Positions 1 to 8,394 of a stretch of DNA of 20,366 nucleotides are shown here, one piece after another. The stretch is from positions 1-20,366 of the IMG/VR virus record IMGVR_UViG_3300025138_000500. The stretch is one strand, 5' to 3'. This DNA is from a virus. The position numbers and the translations under genes were made by a program. A model generated the notes under the pieces. That model did not search any database, was not told the DNA's origin, and saw nothing but the letters and a program-made list of their open reading frames with translations. Position 1 is the first letter of the stretch, and each line of letters begins with the position of its first letter.

Positions 1-1075
1 TACGAACATTCATTGCGGTCTCCAAGTTTTGTAGCACATAATTCAATAATTTTTGAGGTTTCATATCATCTAAAGCGTCTTTTTTATACACATGCTTTGA
101 AACAGGACACTCTATCCAGCCCTCTTTGTTAAATCTTAACCACAAATCATCCACATATATTTGAACTCTTTGAAAAAATTCCAGATTTTTAAACTGCTCG
201 AATACTCCTCCGTATAGTTGTTTGAATGTTAACTCTTTAGATTTTTGATAATCCACTCCATACATTTTTGCAAAGGCCTTGTGAATATCTTCATCACCAA
301 AATCATACCCCACCAACAACCCCAAAAGAGTAGGATGATAAGCACCAATATCCAACTCAATAAACTTATCGTTACGTGGAATGAAACTCTTCCTACATCC
401 ATTATCCTTGTTAAGTGCTGCGTAATTGATTCCATTGAATTTATTTGCGGGTCTAGTTGTTAATGTTTTAAAGTTGTACTGCGTGTATACATATTCGCTA
501 CGCTCATCGTAAAAGTGCGATTTGAATTCTTCTCTATTAATTCGTATACCACTTTGCTCCACGGCGTTGAATACCACTGTGGCTTTTGTGTTGTAAAAGT
601 CGTTGATTGGCTCATTTATCTTATCTTTTAAGTCGTTAAATATATTTTCACAATATTCATAATGTTTAACAATTGGTATTATTCTATTTATGTCTCCCTT
701 ATTGGGGTATTTGTTGTAAAAGTAATTATGTGTTTGAGTTGATTCTGGTATATACGTAGGTGTAGTTAATGTAATGTCAAAAAGCTTTTGTAATATCAAA
801 TAATGCAAAAATTCCTTCTTATCACGTACATACACTTTATCTAATGTGTCTAACACACATTTTATTGCGTCTATACCAACATTTAACGTCTCGCTATGGT
901 CGTTTGTCAATATAAAACCTTTTGCGGCATTTAACGGGCGAATATAAACAGCACAAATACCACTTTTTGTGGGATGCTCTACATTAGAATATGGAATTAT
1001 TTCAACAAATGCTTCCTCCCTAACATAATTTTTAAATACTTCTAACTGCTTATCATCTTCAACTAACCAAAACAT
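1..1075 (-). CDS. DNA polymerase, family A (Pol I-like), divergent; partial, C-terminus beyond the left edge
   Basis: Template-directed DNA synthesis in phage replication. I translated this frame by hand: it is open from an ATG at 1075 to the edge (358 codons), with no stop in the window. Visible family A landmarks: a palm entry resembling L..ME..GI (VFNAVEQSGIRI, near residue 170); a T.RP..KFN..NY block; motif A near D242 (IELDIGAYHP) followed by DIH at 263-265; motif B with K280, F284 and YG at 288-289 in the Pol I K-x3-F-x3-YG spacing; then N345-x3-Q349 as in the Pol I N..MQ region. Motif C (HDE) lies off the window. Oddities: the motif A Glu (Pol I E710) aligns with His, and the motif B Arg is absent. 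Residues 1-150 look like a degenerate exonuclease-type domain with no clear metal-binding carboxylates. Codons are richer in C and G than in the tail genes. A 49-nt gap with a possible promoter precedes it. It could be a polymerase-like protein of altered activity. Confidence 0.72.
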   Translation of the reverse strand, partial: MFWLVEDDKQLEVFKNYVREEAFVEIIPYSNVEHPTKSGICAVYIRPLNAAKGFILTNDHSETLNVGIDAIKCVLDTLDKVYVRDKKEFLHYLILQKLFDITLTTPTYIPESTQTHNYFYNKYPNKGDINRIIPIVKHYEYCENIFNDLKDKINEPINDFYNTKATVVFNAVEQSGIRINREEFKSHFYDERSEYVYTQYNFKTLTTRPANKFNGINYAALNKDNGCRKSFIPRNDKFIELDIGAYHPTLLGLLVGYDFGDEDIHKAFAKMYGVDYQKSKELTFKQLYGGVFEQFKNLEFFQRVQIYVDDLWLRFNKEGWIECPVSKHVYKKDALDDMKPQKLLNYVLQNLETAMNVR

Positions 1076-1091
1076 AACTCTTATTTTGGTT

Positions 1092-1122
1092 CAATATACG
1101 ATGAATTTATCTACAATCCAAA
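1092..1122 (-). promoter_or_regulatory. Candidate Bacteroidota-type promoter for the polymerase gene
   Basis: On the minus strand, TTTG (1119-1122) is followed by 20 nt and then TATATTG (1092-1098), 16 nt before the ATG at 1075. The Bacteroides primary-sigma consensus is TTTG at -33 and TAnnTTTG at -7 with a 19-21 nt spacer, so this is a near match lacking one T. It lies in the only gap that separates the tail operon from the replication gene. In AT-rich DNA such a match can arise by chance, so this is a suggestion. Confidence 0.35.
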
Positions 1123-1124
1123 CT

Positions 1125-1952
1125 TTAAGGGAACACCACTTCAGGTAAAAGAGGATCTAGATAATCATGTGTAGTTGATATGTGTTTTGCTCCTACCATT
1201 GGACCTTTTTTAGGATGAATGTGAAAAGATCCAGAATAAGGGGCACCTGTTCTTCTGTTAATATATTCAGTACCATCAGTCATTAAATCATTTTTAATGG
1301 CTTGAGGTCTGTAGAATTTTGTAAAATCATTATTTAAAAAATCTTTAAAACCTTGTTTACCTAAATTTCTTTCTAAGATGTTTACTTGTGATAAATTAGC
1401 TTGATATAAATTTCTTGGTTCCCCAACTAAACTCCATTGTATACGAAATGTCCTATAAGGGATAAAATTATAAGCAGGATTTTTATCTTTCATTTTTGTA
1501 TAAGTATTCTTATCTAATTCTAAATACTTTATTTCATTAATTTTGCAAGCAAAATATCTTATATAAAATCCATTTTCATAATCTGTTTCTAGTGGAGTAG
1601 AGTAAAACTGTTGAGGAGTTATTTGGGTTGAAGAAATATCTACTTGATTGATGTTATTATAAACATCAATATCTTTCATATTTTGATATTGACCCGGTGT
1701 TACTTCCATATCATAATTAGCAGTATATTGTTGAAATTCTTGGTTTTGTGAATCTTGTATTTCAATATTTTCTGTTGTGTCAATCTTAATTATTTGGATA
1801 GATGGGCTATCATCTTGATTTACTCCTGTATAAAATGTGCCATCATACATAGACCAATAATAACCTATATATTCTTCACCATCAGATAATTTTTTATACT
1901 CATTTCCTCGAGTATATAAATTAGTTTTTATTCTATTTTTAGGTATATACAT
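1125..1952 (-). CDS. Unknown phage structural protein with an internal repeat, probably baseplate-associated
   Basis: A 275-residue protein of unassigned function; no signal peptide or membrane segment. It contains the same short pattern twice. Residues about 23-45 read SDGEEYIGYYWSMYDGTFYTG and residues about 225-248 read TDGTEYINRRTGAPYSGSFH: a T/S-D-G-x-E-Y-I start, then Y-x-G-x-[FY]. The centre (about 127-213) is rich in aromatic and basic residues (GFYIRYFACKINE, then FRIQWSLVG), a pattern I associate with uncharacterised virion proteins of large marine myoviruses. It is the last gene of the baseplate operon, 5 nt after the DUF5675-like gene, with no Shine-Dalgarno. The position suggests a peripheral baseplate or fibre-attachment part; that role is inferred from neighbours only. 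Confidence 0.6.
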   Translation of the reverse strand: MYIPKNRIKTNLYTRGNEYKKLSDGEEYIGYYWSMYDGTFYTGVNQDDSPSIQIIKIDTTENIEIQDSQNQEFQQYTANYDMEVTPGQYQNMKDIDVYNNINQVDISSTQITPQQFYSTPLETDYENGFYIRYFACKINEIKYLELDKNTYTKMKDKNPAYNFIPYRTFRIQWSLVGEPRNLYQANLSQVNILERNLGKQGFKDFLNNDFTKFYRPQAIKNDLMTDGTEYINRRTGAPYSGSFHIHPKKGPMVGAKHISTTHDYLDPLLPEVVFP

Positions 1953-1957
1953 AATTA

Positions 1958-2668
1958 TTATTTAGGAGCTATGTAAAGGTTTGGTAATAAATTTGACTGT
2001 TCTGCTGTCCTTCTAACTTGTCTATTAAATGAATTTTGAACTTCAGTATCAATTAAAGATATATCTGTTTCATTAGATACAGATTTATCACCTGATATTT
2101 CCATTTTAAAAGAGCCAATACTATATAAAGTATTTAATAATTTATTTAATGCTTGTTGTGATTGTTCTTTAGAAGGTGATAAATAAAATGATCCTGTTCC
2201 TTTTTGTATACCTAATTGGTTAGTTTGATCGTTAAATTTTAATCCTAACCCTATGCATCCTTGTAAATTTTTAGTTGCTTTTGGGGCAGCATATATTAAT
2301 ATAGAACCTCTAGTATAACCACTTCCAGTTATTCTATTATCTTGGTAGCCCCCATCATCATTTCCTATTAACCAAAAACATCTACCATATTTACCACTAC
2401 TATAAGATATAACTCTATAATTACCAGTTGGAACACAACTAATACCATTTTGATTATTATTCCAAGGTAATTCTACAGTTGCTAAAGAATATAAAATATT
2501 TTCATTTCTATCTAAAATATCCATTATACCTAATGTTTGAGTACTATCATCCATTATTCTACGTAATCTTATTCTTAACAATTCTTCACTTGCAGGTAAT
2601 GGAGGAGGTGCTGGGGGTAAATTATTACCTACTGTGGCTTGAGCAAATGTTGTTATATTTATTCCCAT
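1958..2668 (-). CDS. DUF5675-like protein in the baseplate operon
   Basis: A 236-residue protein. Residues about 40-165 follow the DUF5675 pattern: a strand-rich start, VELPWNNNQNGISCVPTGNY (compare LE.PW..N...SCIP.G.Y), then a R-x-x-I-L-I segment (RGSILIYAAP) and a GCIGLG box (NLQGCIGLG). In most members I recall, the I-x-I segment is followed by His (I.IH..N); here it is Tyr, so if that His is functional this copy has lost it. The H..GC arrangement of the family recalls L,D-transpeptidase active sites, which is resemblance only. The N-terminus has a proline run (PPAPPPLP). The C-terminal ~70 residues are polar and unassigned. The gene starts 4 nt after the 804-aa gene's stop and ends 5 nt before the next start, so it is translationally linked to baseplate genes. 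Likely role: baseplate component or cell-wall-facing domain. Confidence 0.6.
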   Translation of the reverse strand: MGINITTFAQATVGNNLPPAPPPLPASEELLRIRLRRIMDDSTQTLGIMDILDRNENILYSLATVELPWNNNQNGISCVPTGNYRVISYSSGKYGRCFWLIGNDDGGYQDNRITGSGYTRGSILIYAAPKATKNLQGCIGLGLKFNDQTNQLGIQKGTGSFYLSPSKEQSQQALNKLLNTLYSIGSFKMEISGDKSVSNETDISLIDTEVQNSFNRQVRRTAEQSNLLPNLYIAPK

Positions 2669-2672
2669 TTTA

Positions 2673-5087
2673 TTAGTTTGTAGGTGTTGATTGAGTATTT
2701 AAAGTTGTTGTCCATGCACTACCGTCTATTTTATGATCTGTACCTTTAATTATAAGTTTAATTTTATTTTCATCATAAGCTGGTGGTAATACTTTACCAT
2801 CTATTCTAAAGGTTTCATAAAGTCTTATACCTGATATACCATCCATTTCTAAAGAAAGGTTAAAAGGTAGGAAAAAAGAAGCTGGAGTTTTATTAACACC
2901 ACCTTCTGAAATTGGACTTTGTAAATACCCAGTTAAAAGTTGCATAAATTGACCATGTAAAGATTGAAATTGATCTACATATTCTTTAGCCCATTGTCTA
3001 TCACTATAACAATCTTGATATGAATTATCTTTTGATGAGAAAAAAGCTCTAATAGGATCAAAAAATCCTATATTTGCTGTAATTTTTAAAAATGTTTGGT
3101 TAAGTTTTGATAACTGACTTTCTACTTTTGCTCCTGCTGCTGCTGCTGCTGCTCCCCCTGCTGTACTATCATCTCCCTCAGAGGTTTTTTCGGGAATAAT
3201 TCTATCTATTAAACCTGCATTATATTTTGAAAAAGATGTTGAATTACCTCCTGTTTGGTTTCCATTAGCTTGTGCCCCAATTGTAACCATAGTAGCAAAA
3301 TTGGATGGTATACTTCCATCTAAATTTACATTTCGTATAAAAGATCCTTTACCAAAAGTATTAAATTTACATGGTTTTCTTCCTGTAGATGGAGCCTCTT
3401 TGATTAATTTTTGAGGTGAATTTTCTATAAATTGGATTTTAGTTGAATCTTGATTTAATTTTACTGTAATATCATTAATACTTCCTGTTGCTTTATTCAT
3501 ACCAGATAGAACTAAATTTAAAAAATCAAGAACGGATTTAGCCCCATCATCATCTTCGGGTGATTCATCTAAACATTTTGCTATAAAATGAGTATTTAAT
3601 AATACCTGTGATAATCTTCCATTTAAATCATCATACCTAAATGATGGTTCATATGTACCAACTAATTTTTTTCTAAAAGCTTCTGAACTATTATTACCAC
3701 TACCTGGTGTTGGATATTTTAAAGTGTATCTATCACGTAAACTAGGTGGGATAGTTCCACCATTAAATGCAGCTATAGCTCTTGCTTCTGCAGTGTCTTG
3801 TTGAACCCATTTTACTCCATCAGCAAATGGGATAAGACATACTCTTGGATTAGCTGATAAATTTCCTGAAGGGCAGTTAAATAATGTCAAGTCTGATTTA
3901 TCTGCAGAATTTGCATTATATTTACCTAAATATTCAAAATTTAAATCAAATGCACAATTAGGTACAGTTTTGCTTTTTAACATAATATTTTGTTGTAACC
4001 AAGCTATAAGAAAACCAAATGTTATAAACATATTTGGATTTCCATATTCTCCTTCAACTCCTGAATTTCCTTGATTACATTGGAGAATAGCATTTTTTAC
4101 TACTAAATCCTTTGATTGTTTATAATTTTTAGATGGTATTGCAAATCCTTCAATTACCCCATCTTGTGGAGTGAACCTTAGGGGCCCAGCAAAAGCACCT
4201 AATTCATCAGTATAAACTTGATAACCCGGTGGTATACTATATATACCATATAACCATGTACTTAATGAATCTTTAGTAGCATTATTTATTAAAGGAAATT
4301 CACCATCCAAAGGATCAGTATCCTCTTCTTGATCCCCTGATTTTTCTGTTTTATTTAATGATGAATTTATTTTAAGAGTTTCTATTACATCCCCTATTCC
4401 AACTAAATCAACTGTAATATCATAACTTCCATCAGGGTTAAAATTCCATTTAAAATTTGTTACTTTTCCAAAAATACCTTCGTAATTTCCACATTTTATT
4501 TTTCTTTCACCTTTTATTTTTTCTATTATATCATATTGGTTTGAACCCCCACTCATAAAAGATCTTAAAGCAGGTGAAGAAAAACCATCATATGATTGAA
4601 GATTTCCATTTGTATCTAAATACACACTCCACCCAAATTCCAAAAGTAAAGTATACCCAGGTCTCATGTATAATTTATCTATTAATTCAAATTGTTGTTT
4701 ACTATAACATTTTATTGAAATTTCTGATTTAGATAAAGCTCCATTATTTATAAATTTTACAGAAGCGTTAGTTATACCCGGCATTGGTACTTGTCCTCTT
4801 TGGTTAATACCTCCCCAACCATAAACACCTGTTTTTGTAGAAGATGTTAAACCAGACACTCGTGTACCATTAATATTTGTAGTACCCCCTTGTAATATTA
4901 AACTTTTAGCTAAAGTACCACCATCATTATCAACATCAATTGAACTTGCTAATCTAATCCATGGTGTTTTTGATTGTTGATATAATGTATCCTTAGCATT
5001 TTCTCCACTACCTCTATTTAAAGAGGCTTGTCTTAAATTTACTTGTTTAGTTACCCAACCTTCAAAATCTTGTCCTAATATATTCAT
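2673..5087 (-). CDS. Large baseplate structural protein, hub-like
   Basis: An 804-residue virion protein. Features suggesting a baseplate hub or late-control (gp27/gpD)-type fold: residues about 139-160, RPGYTLLLEFGWSVYLD, a segment typical of large-phage hub-like proteins; residues about 197-236, GIFGKVTNFKWNFNPDGSYD, continuing into a DLVGIGDVIETLKIN strand; and a C-terminal 735-804 block (LSLEMDGISGIRLYETF, then IKGTDHKIDGSAWTTTLNT) of the kind seen at the end of hub domains. A linker with an alanine run (GGAAAAAAGAK, near residue 650) separates the middle from the C-terminal helices. The gene starts 2 nt after the gp53/LysM-like gene's stop and is followed after 4 nt by the DUF5675-like gene, so it sits within the baseplate operon. 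The assignment rests on local patterns and position; it could instead be a wedge protein. Confidence 0.6.
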   Translation of the reverse strand: MNILGQDFEGWVTKQVNLRQASLNRGSGENAKDTLYQQSKTPWIRLASSIDVDNDGGTLAKSLILQGGTTNINGTRVSGLTSSTKTGVYGWGGINQRGQVPMPGITNASVKFINNGALSKSEISIKCYSKQQFELIDKLYMRPGYTLLLEFGWSVYLDTNGNLQSYDGFSSPALRSFMSGGSNQYDIIEKIKGERKIKCGNYEGIFGKVTNFKWNFNPDGSYDITVDLVGIGDVIETLKINSSLNKTEKSGDQEEDTDPLDGEFPLINNATKDSLSTWLYGIYSIPPGYQVYTDELGAFAGPLRFTPQDGVIEGFAIPSKNYKQSKDLVVKNAILQCNQGNSGVEGEYGNPNMFITFGFLIAWLQQNIMLKSKTVPNCAFDLNFEYLGKYNANSADKSDLTLFNCPSGNLSANPRVCLIPFADGVKWVQQDTAEARAIAAFNGGTIPPSLRDRYTLKYPTPGSGNNSSEAFRKKLVGTYEPSFRYDDLNGRLSQVLLNTHFIAKCLDESPEDDDGAKSVLDFLNLVLSGMNKATGSINDITVKLNQDSTKIQFIENSPQKLIKEAPSTGRKPCKFNTFGKGSFIRNVNLDGSIPSNFATMVTIGAQANGNQTGGNSTSFSKYNAGLIDRIIPEKTSEGDDSTAGGAAAAAAGAKVESQLSKLNQTFLKITANIGFFDPIRAFFSSKDNSYQDCYSDRQWAKEYVDQFQSLHGQFMQLLTGYLQSPISEGGVNKTPASFFLPFNLSLEMDGISGIRLYETFRIDGKVLPPAYDENKIKLIIKGTDHKIDGSAWTTTLNTQSTPTN

Positions 5088-5089
5088 TT

Positions 5090-5413
5090 TTATAACTCAT
5101 TTAAATCCCTATATTCATCTACTATTGTACTAATATCCTGAGGGATTGCTATTTGTGAACCTGGTGGTAAATAAATTGAACCAAAACTAACTTTGTTTGG
5201 ATTTCTGATTGCTATTATCCAATATAAAGTTACATCTCCATAAAATTGATAAGCTAAAGCATCTAATCTATCACCAAATTCTGTCTCAACATAAATATCT
5301 TTTTCGCTGGCTCCAACCTCAGGATAAGAAACTGTATCATAGTACTTATCTCCTAGAGTTCCAACGTAAGGATTTTCATTTCTTATTTCTTGTATGGTTT
5401 CGTATCTATTCAT
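5090..5413 (-). CDS. LysM-like baseplate wedge protein (T4 gp53-type)
   Basis: A 107-residue protein. The C-terminal two thirds (about 40-95) form a LysM-like unit: FGDRLDALAYQFYGDVTLYW, then IIAIRNPNK and YLPPGSQIAIP. The D-R-L-D-x-L-A-x-x-F-Y-G-D core, a W-I-I-A helix and a final L-x-P-G-x-x-I-x-I-P strand are the hallmarks of gp53/LysM baseplate proteins of contractile-tailed phages. In T4, gp53 clamps neighbouring wedges around the hub (established); the same role here is inference. The first 35 residues are tyrosine- and acid-rich. It is packed 4 nt after the 837-aa gene and 2 nt before the 804-aa gene. No Shine-Dalgarno is present; the leader is AT-rich (TAAAATT before ATG). Confidence 0.75.
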   Translation of the reverse strand: MNRYETIQEIRNENPYVGTLGDKYYDTVSYPEVGASEKDIYVETEFGDRLDALAYQFYGDVTLYWIIAIRNPNKVSFGSIYLPPGSQIAIPQDISTIVDEYRDLNEL

Positions 5414-5417
5414 AATT

Positions 5418-7931
5418 TTATACAGGTGTTGATCCGTCTCTATTGTAAGACTTATAGAGTGTATTATAGTTTGTATTTCCTGATGAATTAGCTAATGCAA
5501 TATATTCTTGTTCACCATAACTTGTAATATTTCCTAAAGGATCAAATTTATTTTGTTGAATTTCAGGAATAAATTTCTGTATTGGGATAAATGTAAATCC
5601 TGATACTTTTATCATATGGGGCATTTGTTTAACTGATTTGTCTTCCCCTCCATCTTCATTAATTGCTATTTCCCAAGGTGATTCCTCAGGTATTCCATAA
5701 CTTAAACCCGTAATAATACCAGGTTGGTCATATAAATAACCTCCCATTGTTAAACGTACTATATTTCCTCTCATATAACCACCACTACTATAATCAGGTG
5801 CTAATGATGATGCTAAATAATTTAATTTTTTATACATTGGGATTAATTCAGCTTTTGATTGAGCATAAACTGTCCACCCCATAGAAATTTCTCTTCCAAA
5901 TCCTTTATAATTATATAATTCTTCACCTCTACCTACATATTGAACAGGATCCCATTTAGCTGTGTAATTATCATTAAACTCATTTATAAATGCTCTAAAA
6001 TGTATGTAAGTATTTTGTGATGGTGTATCAAAATTCATAACAGCTATATTAAAAGCAACTGAGTCTTGAGTTGCTTTTTCATCGTCTACTTGAGTACCTT
6101 GGTATATTGGTGTAGCAGTAAGTTTATCTAAAGCTACATATGTATCAGCATTTAACCCATAATTTAAAACATTCTTTGTAACTTGATTAGTTTTCCCAAT
6201 TAGTTCTCCTGCATTTTGTCCTGGGTCTCCTAAATTTATTCTTTTACTTTGTCTATGTTTTTGATAATTCGGTGATAATGATAATATTTTACTGCTTCCT
6301 AAAGCGGCTTTCATCTGCGTATTATTTTCAAAATCACCAGCAGATGTTTTTTTTCTAAAATCTAGAGGATTTTTTATCCCTGTATTATTACCTTGTGAAC
6401 TTAAACTATTTTGATATAATTGTGTTTGTGTTTGTACAAAAGTATTACCTTTTTTTATATTAGCTAAATCTGATGTTAAAGGAGATGAGTATACATTTGC
6501 ATTAAAAGTTTGAGGATTTTTAAAACCATCGGGCTGAAAAAAATATTCATTAGAACCAACTATTTCTTCTAATTCAGTTGGAAGAAAAGCTGCAATACCC
6601 GTACCTAAAACCCCCATTATTGATGAAGCTTGATCTGGGAAGATTTCAACAAATTTGTTACTAACTGAGGATTTAAATAGATTTCCTCTTATTACTTGTC
6701 CAATAGTATCTGCCCCACCATCTACACCTTGTTCAATAGTTGGAGAATAACTATTTAATGCTGAATAATTATCAGGACCAAGGTAATTTCTAAATTTAGT
6801 TACTTTATCAAAATCATTATCTATAACTAGATTATCTTGTCCTATCCAACTAATATTTTCAAAATCCCCAGAACTAAATCTATTAGTTATACCTAAACTA
6901 TTACCATTAATATAAGCTAAAGAAGCTCCTGGGTTACTAGCATCATTAACATCATATCCATTAGAATTTATTGAAGGGCGTATAAAAGCTGCATAATTAC
7001 CTTTAGATGGTATATAATCAATTGTATTGGTAGCATTTCCAATAAGTGGTGCTCCTAAAAATGAATCAAAATTAACACCATTTAATTGTGCCTGGTTAGA
7101 TGCTAAACCATCTGTGCCATAAAACCCACTTAATTTTACTAATGGATTATTTTGTCCTGTTCTTTGATCAGTAAAGGGAATTGTAGTCCTACCAACTGTT
7201 CCTCCTATTGAATTAGGTCCCCCACCATATCTTGTAATAAATCTGTTTTTTCTTCCTCCTAATTGAATTCTTCCTCTTCCTGTTTTTTCTCCAACACCTG
7301 TACTAACAGCATTTTGTAATAAAACTAATCTATTTTGTTCTTCTCCTCCACTTCCAATATTTTGGGCATTAACAGCCCCAAAATAACTATTTATACCACC
7401 ACTACTTGTTCCTATAGTCCTACCATCTGTTATTCTTAAAGGAATATTATCAGTAATTGGATTTACTCCAAATAAATTTATAGAACCCGGTGCTATAGGT
7501 GCTAAACCAGTTTGTAATAATGTACTAGCAGGTAAGTATAAACCTTGATTAATAGTTCCAAAACCATACCCACCCCCAAAAGAAGCTTCGGTTTTTACAC
7601 TTTGACGAGATAATACATTTTGTTTAGCTATAAATTCAAAGCCATTTGGGGATCTTGTATCAAATAATAATTTTGTTAATCTACTAACATCTTCTTCAGC
7701 AGCCGGAAGTGCTAAACCACCTCCCCTTAAAAAGAAATCAATACCGCCTAGTGCAGCAGGTTCTGGAGGTAAACCCTCCATAGTTTGAAAAGTTTGATTT
7801 GGGTTGTTATATTCAACGTTTGGTATATCTTTCGGTATGAAAGGTTGACCACTCCATGCTCCATTTTGCCTGTCACCTCCATTAGTAGTAAATTTCAACT
7901 TGTTTAATACTGTAGTTGAAGTTATTAACAT
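5418..7931 (-). CDS. Large tail/baseplate structural protein, possibly a tail-tube initiator or tube-baseplate adaptor
   Basis: An 837-residue protein. The first ~600 residues are Gly/Asn/Ser-rich and low in recognisable domains. Residues about 617-765 look like a tube or baseplate domain: IHFRAFINEFNDNYTAKWDP, then QYVGRGEELYNYKGFGREIS with M-G-W-T-V-Y, then a K-L-N-Y-L-A-S helix and MRGNIVRLTMGGYLYDQPG with I-I-T-G-L-S-Y. The V-G-R-G-E-x-x-Y-x-Y-x-G-F-x-R-x-I-S motif recurs in structural proteins of large myoviruses and is compatible with a tube-like beta barrel (gp48/gp54-type role). I could not fix the family. It lies between the tape-measure region and the gp53-like gene, where tube-initiator genes often sit. 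The 25-nt gap before its ATG lacks a good copy of the intergenic 15-nt motif, so it may be read through from upstream. Confidence 0.6.
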   Translation of the reverse strand: MLITSTTVLNKLKFTTNGGDRQNGAWSGQPFIPKDIPNVEYNNPNQTFQTMEGLPPEPAALGGIDFFLRGGGLALPAAEEDVSRLTKLLFDTRSPNGFEFIAKQNVLSRQSVKTEASFGGGYGFGTINQGLYLPASTLLQTGLAPIAPGSINLFGVNPITDNIPLRITDGRTIGTSSGGINSYFGAVNAQNIGSGGEEQNRLVLLQNAVSTGVGEKTGRGRIQLGGRKNRFITRYGGGPNSIGGTVGRTTIPFTDQRTGQNNPLVKLSGFYGTDGLASNQAQLNGVNFDSFLGAPLIGNATNTIDYIPSKGNYAAFIRPSINSNGYDVNDASNPGASLAYINGNSLGITNRFSSGDFENISWIGQDNLVIDNDFDKVTKFRNYLGPDNYSALNSYSPTIEQGVDGGADTIGQVIRGNLFKSSVSNKFVEIFPDQASSIMGVLGTGIAAFLPTELEEIVGSNEYFFQPDGFKNPQTFNANVYSSPLTSDLANIKKGNTFVQTQTQLYQNSLSSQGNNTGIKNPLDFRKKTSAGDFENNTQMKAALGSSKILSLSPNYQKHRQSKRINLGDPGQNAGELIGKTNQVTKNVLNYGLNADTYVALDKLTATPIYQGTQVDDEKATQDSVAFNIAVMNFDTPSQNTYIHFRAFINEFNDNYTAKWDPVQYVGRGEELYNYKGFGREISMGWTVYAQSKAELIPMYKKLNYLASSLAPDYSSGGYMRGNIVRLTMGGYLYDQPGIITGLSYGIPEESPWEIAINEDGGEDKSVKQMPHMIKVSGFTFIPIQKFIPEIQQNKFDPLGNITSYGEQEYIALANSSGNTNYNTLYKSYNRDGSTPV

Positions 7932-7956
7932 AATTAGATGTTATTTATTATTATCT

Positions 7957-8361
7957 TTATCTTAAGAGGCTATCTCCTCTTCCTTGAAATCTATTTGCTG
8001 CTAATGCCCCATCTTGACCACCTTGAGCTAGTATAAAATCATCATATGTAGATTGATTATTATAATTTCTAAATCCAGCTGCTGCTGCACCTGTATTTTG
8101 AGGTCCTGTAAATGCCTGTAATTCAGTTGGTTGAGGTAATGCATTATTTCCTTTAGCTCCATTAAAATTTGTAAATCTAACTCTTTCTACAGTAGCTGCA
8201 CTCGGATTACCATCGTATGAATATAAATCATGTAATGTTGATGTTGCTATATTTGGATTTGCTAGTGAAGGACTTGTTGCGATAGGTTGTGAGGGATTGT
8301 TAGGATATCCTAATCTTGAACCTCCTCCTATTTCAAATCTATTTTCTAATGATTGTGCCAT
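7957..8361 (-). CDS. Small uncharacterised protein between tape measure and baseplate genes
   Basis: A 134-residue protein, unrecognised. It is Gly/Asn/Ala/Gln-rich with few charged residues, an N-terminus MAQSLENRFEIGGGSRLGYP and a C-terminus ending NRFQGRGDSLLR. It has no membrane segment, signal peptide or cysteine. Such extended polar proteins next to the tape measure are often minor virion components; that is inference. It is preceded by the 15-nt intergenic motif 18 nt upstream of the ATG and an A-rich leader, so it may head its own transcript. The frame is open with codon use like its neighbours and the start fits the gap after the tape measure gene, so I take it as real. Confidence 0.55.
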   Translation of the reverse strand: MAQSLENRFEIGGGSRLGYPNNPSQPIATSPSLANPNIATSTLHDLYSYDGNPSAATVERVRFTNFNGAKGNNALPQPTELQAFTGPQNTGAAAAGFRNYNNQSTYDDFILAQGGQDGALAANRFQGRGDSLLR

Positions 8362-8379
8362 AATTTTTTATTTTAATTA

Positions 8380-8394
8380 TTTTATTATAAATAT
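8380..8394 (-). promoter_or_regulatory. Candidate late promoter motif before the 134-aa gene
   Basis: Minus-strand ATATTTATAATAAAA, identical over 15 nt to the copy before the tape measure gene, sits 18 nt upstream of the ATG at 8361 and overlaps the last base of the tape measure stop codon. The repetition before several gene starts is seen directly; promoter function is inferred. Confidence 0.5.

Noticed and set aside
229-463. Small open frames on both strands, one looking like a membrane protein
   Set aside because: Both lie inside the family A polymerase frame, which has recognisable motifs here; the hydrophobic look comes from out-of-frame reading.
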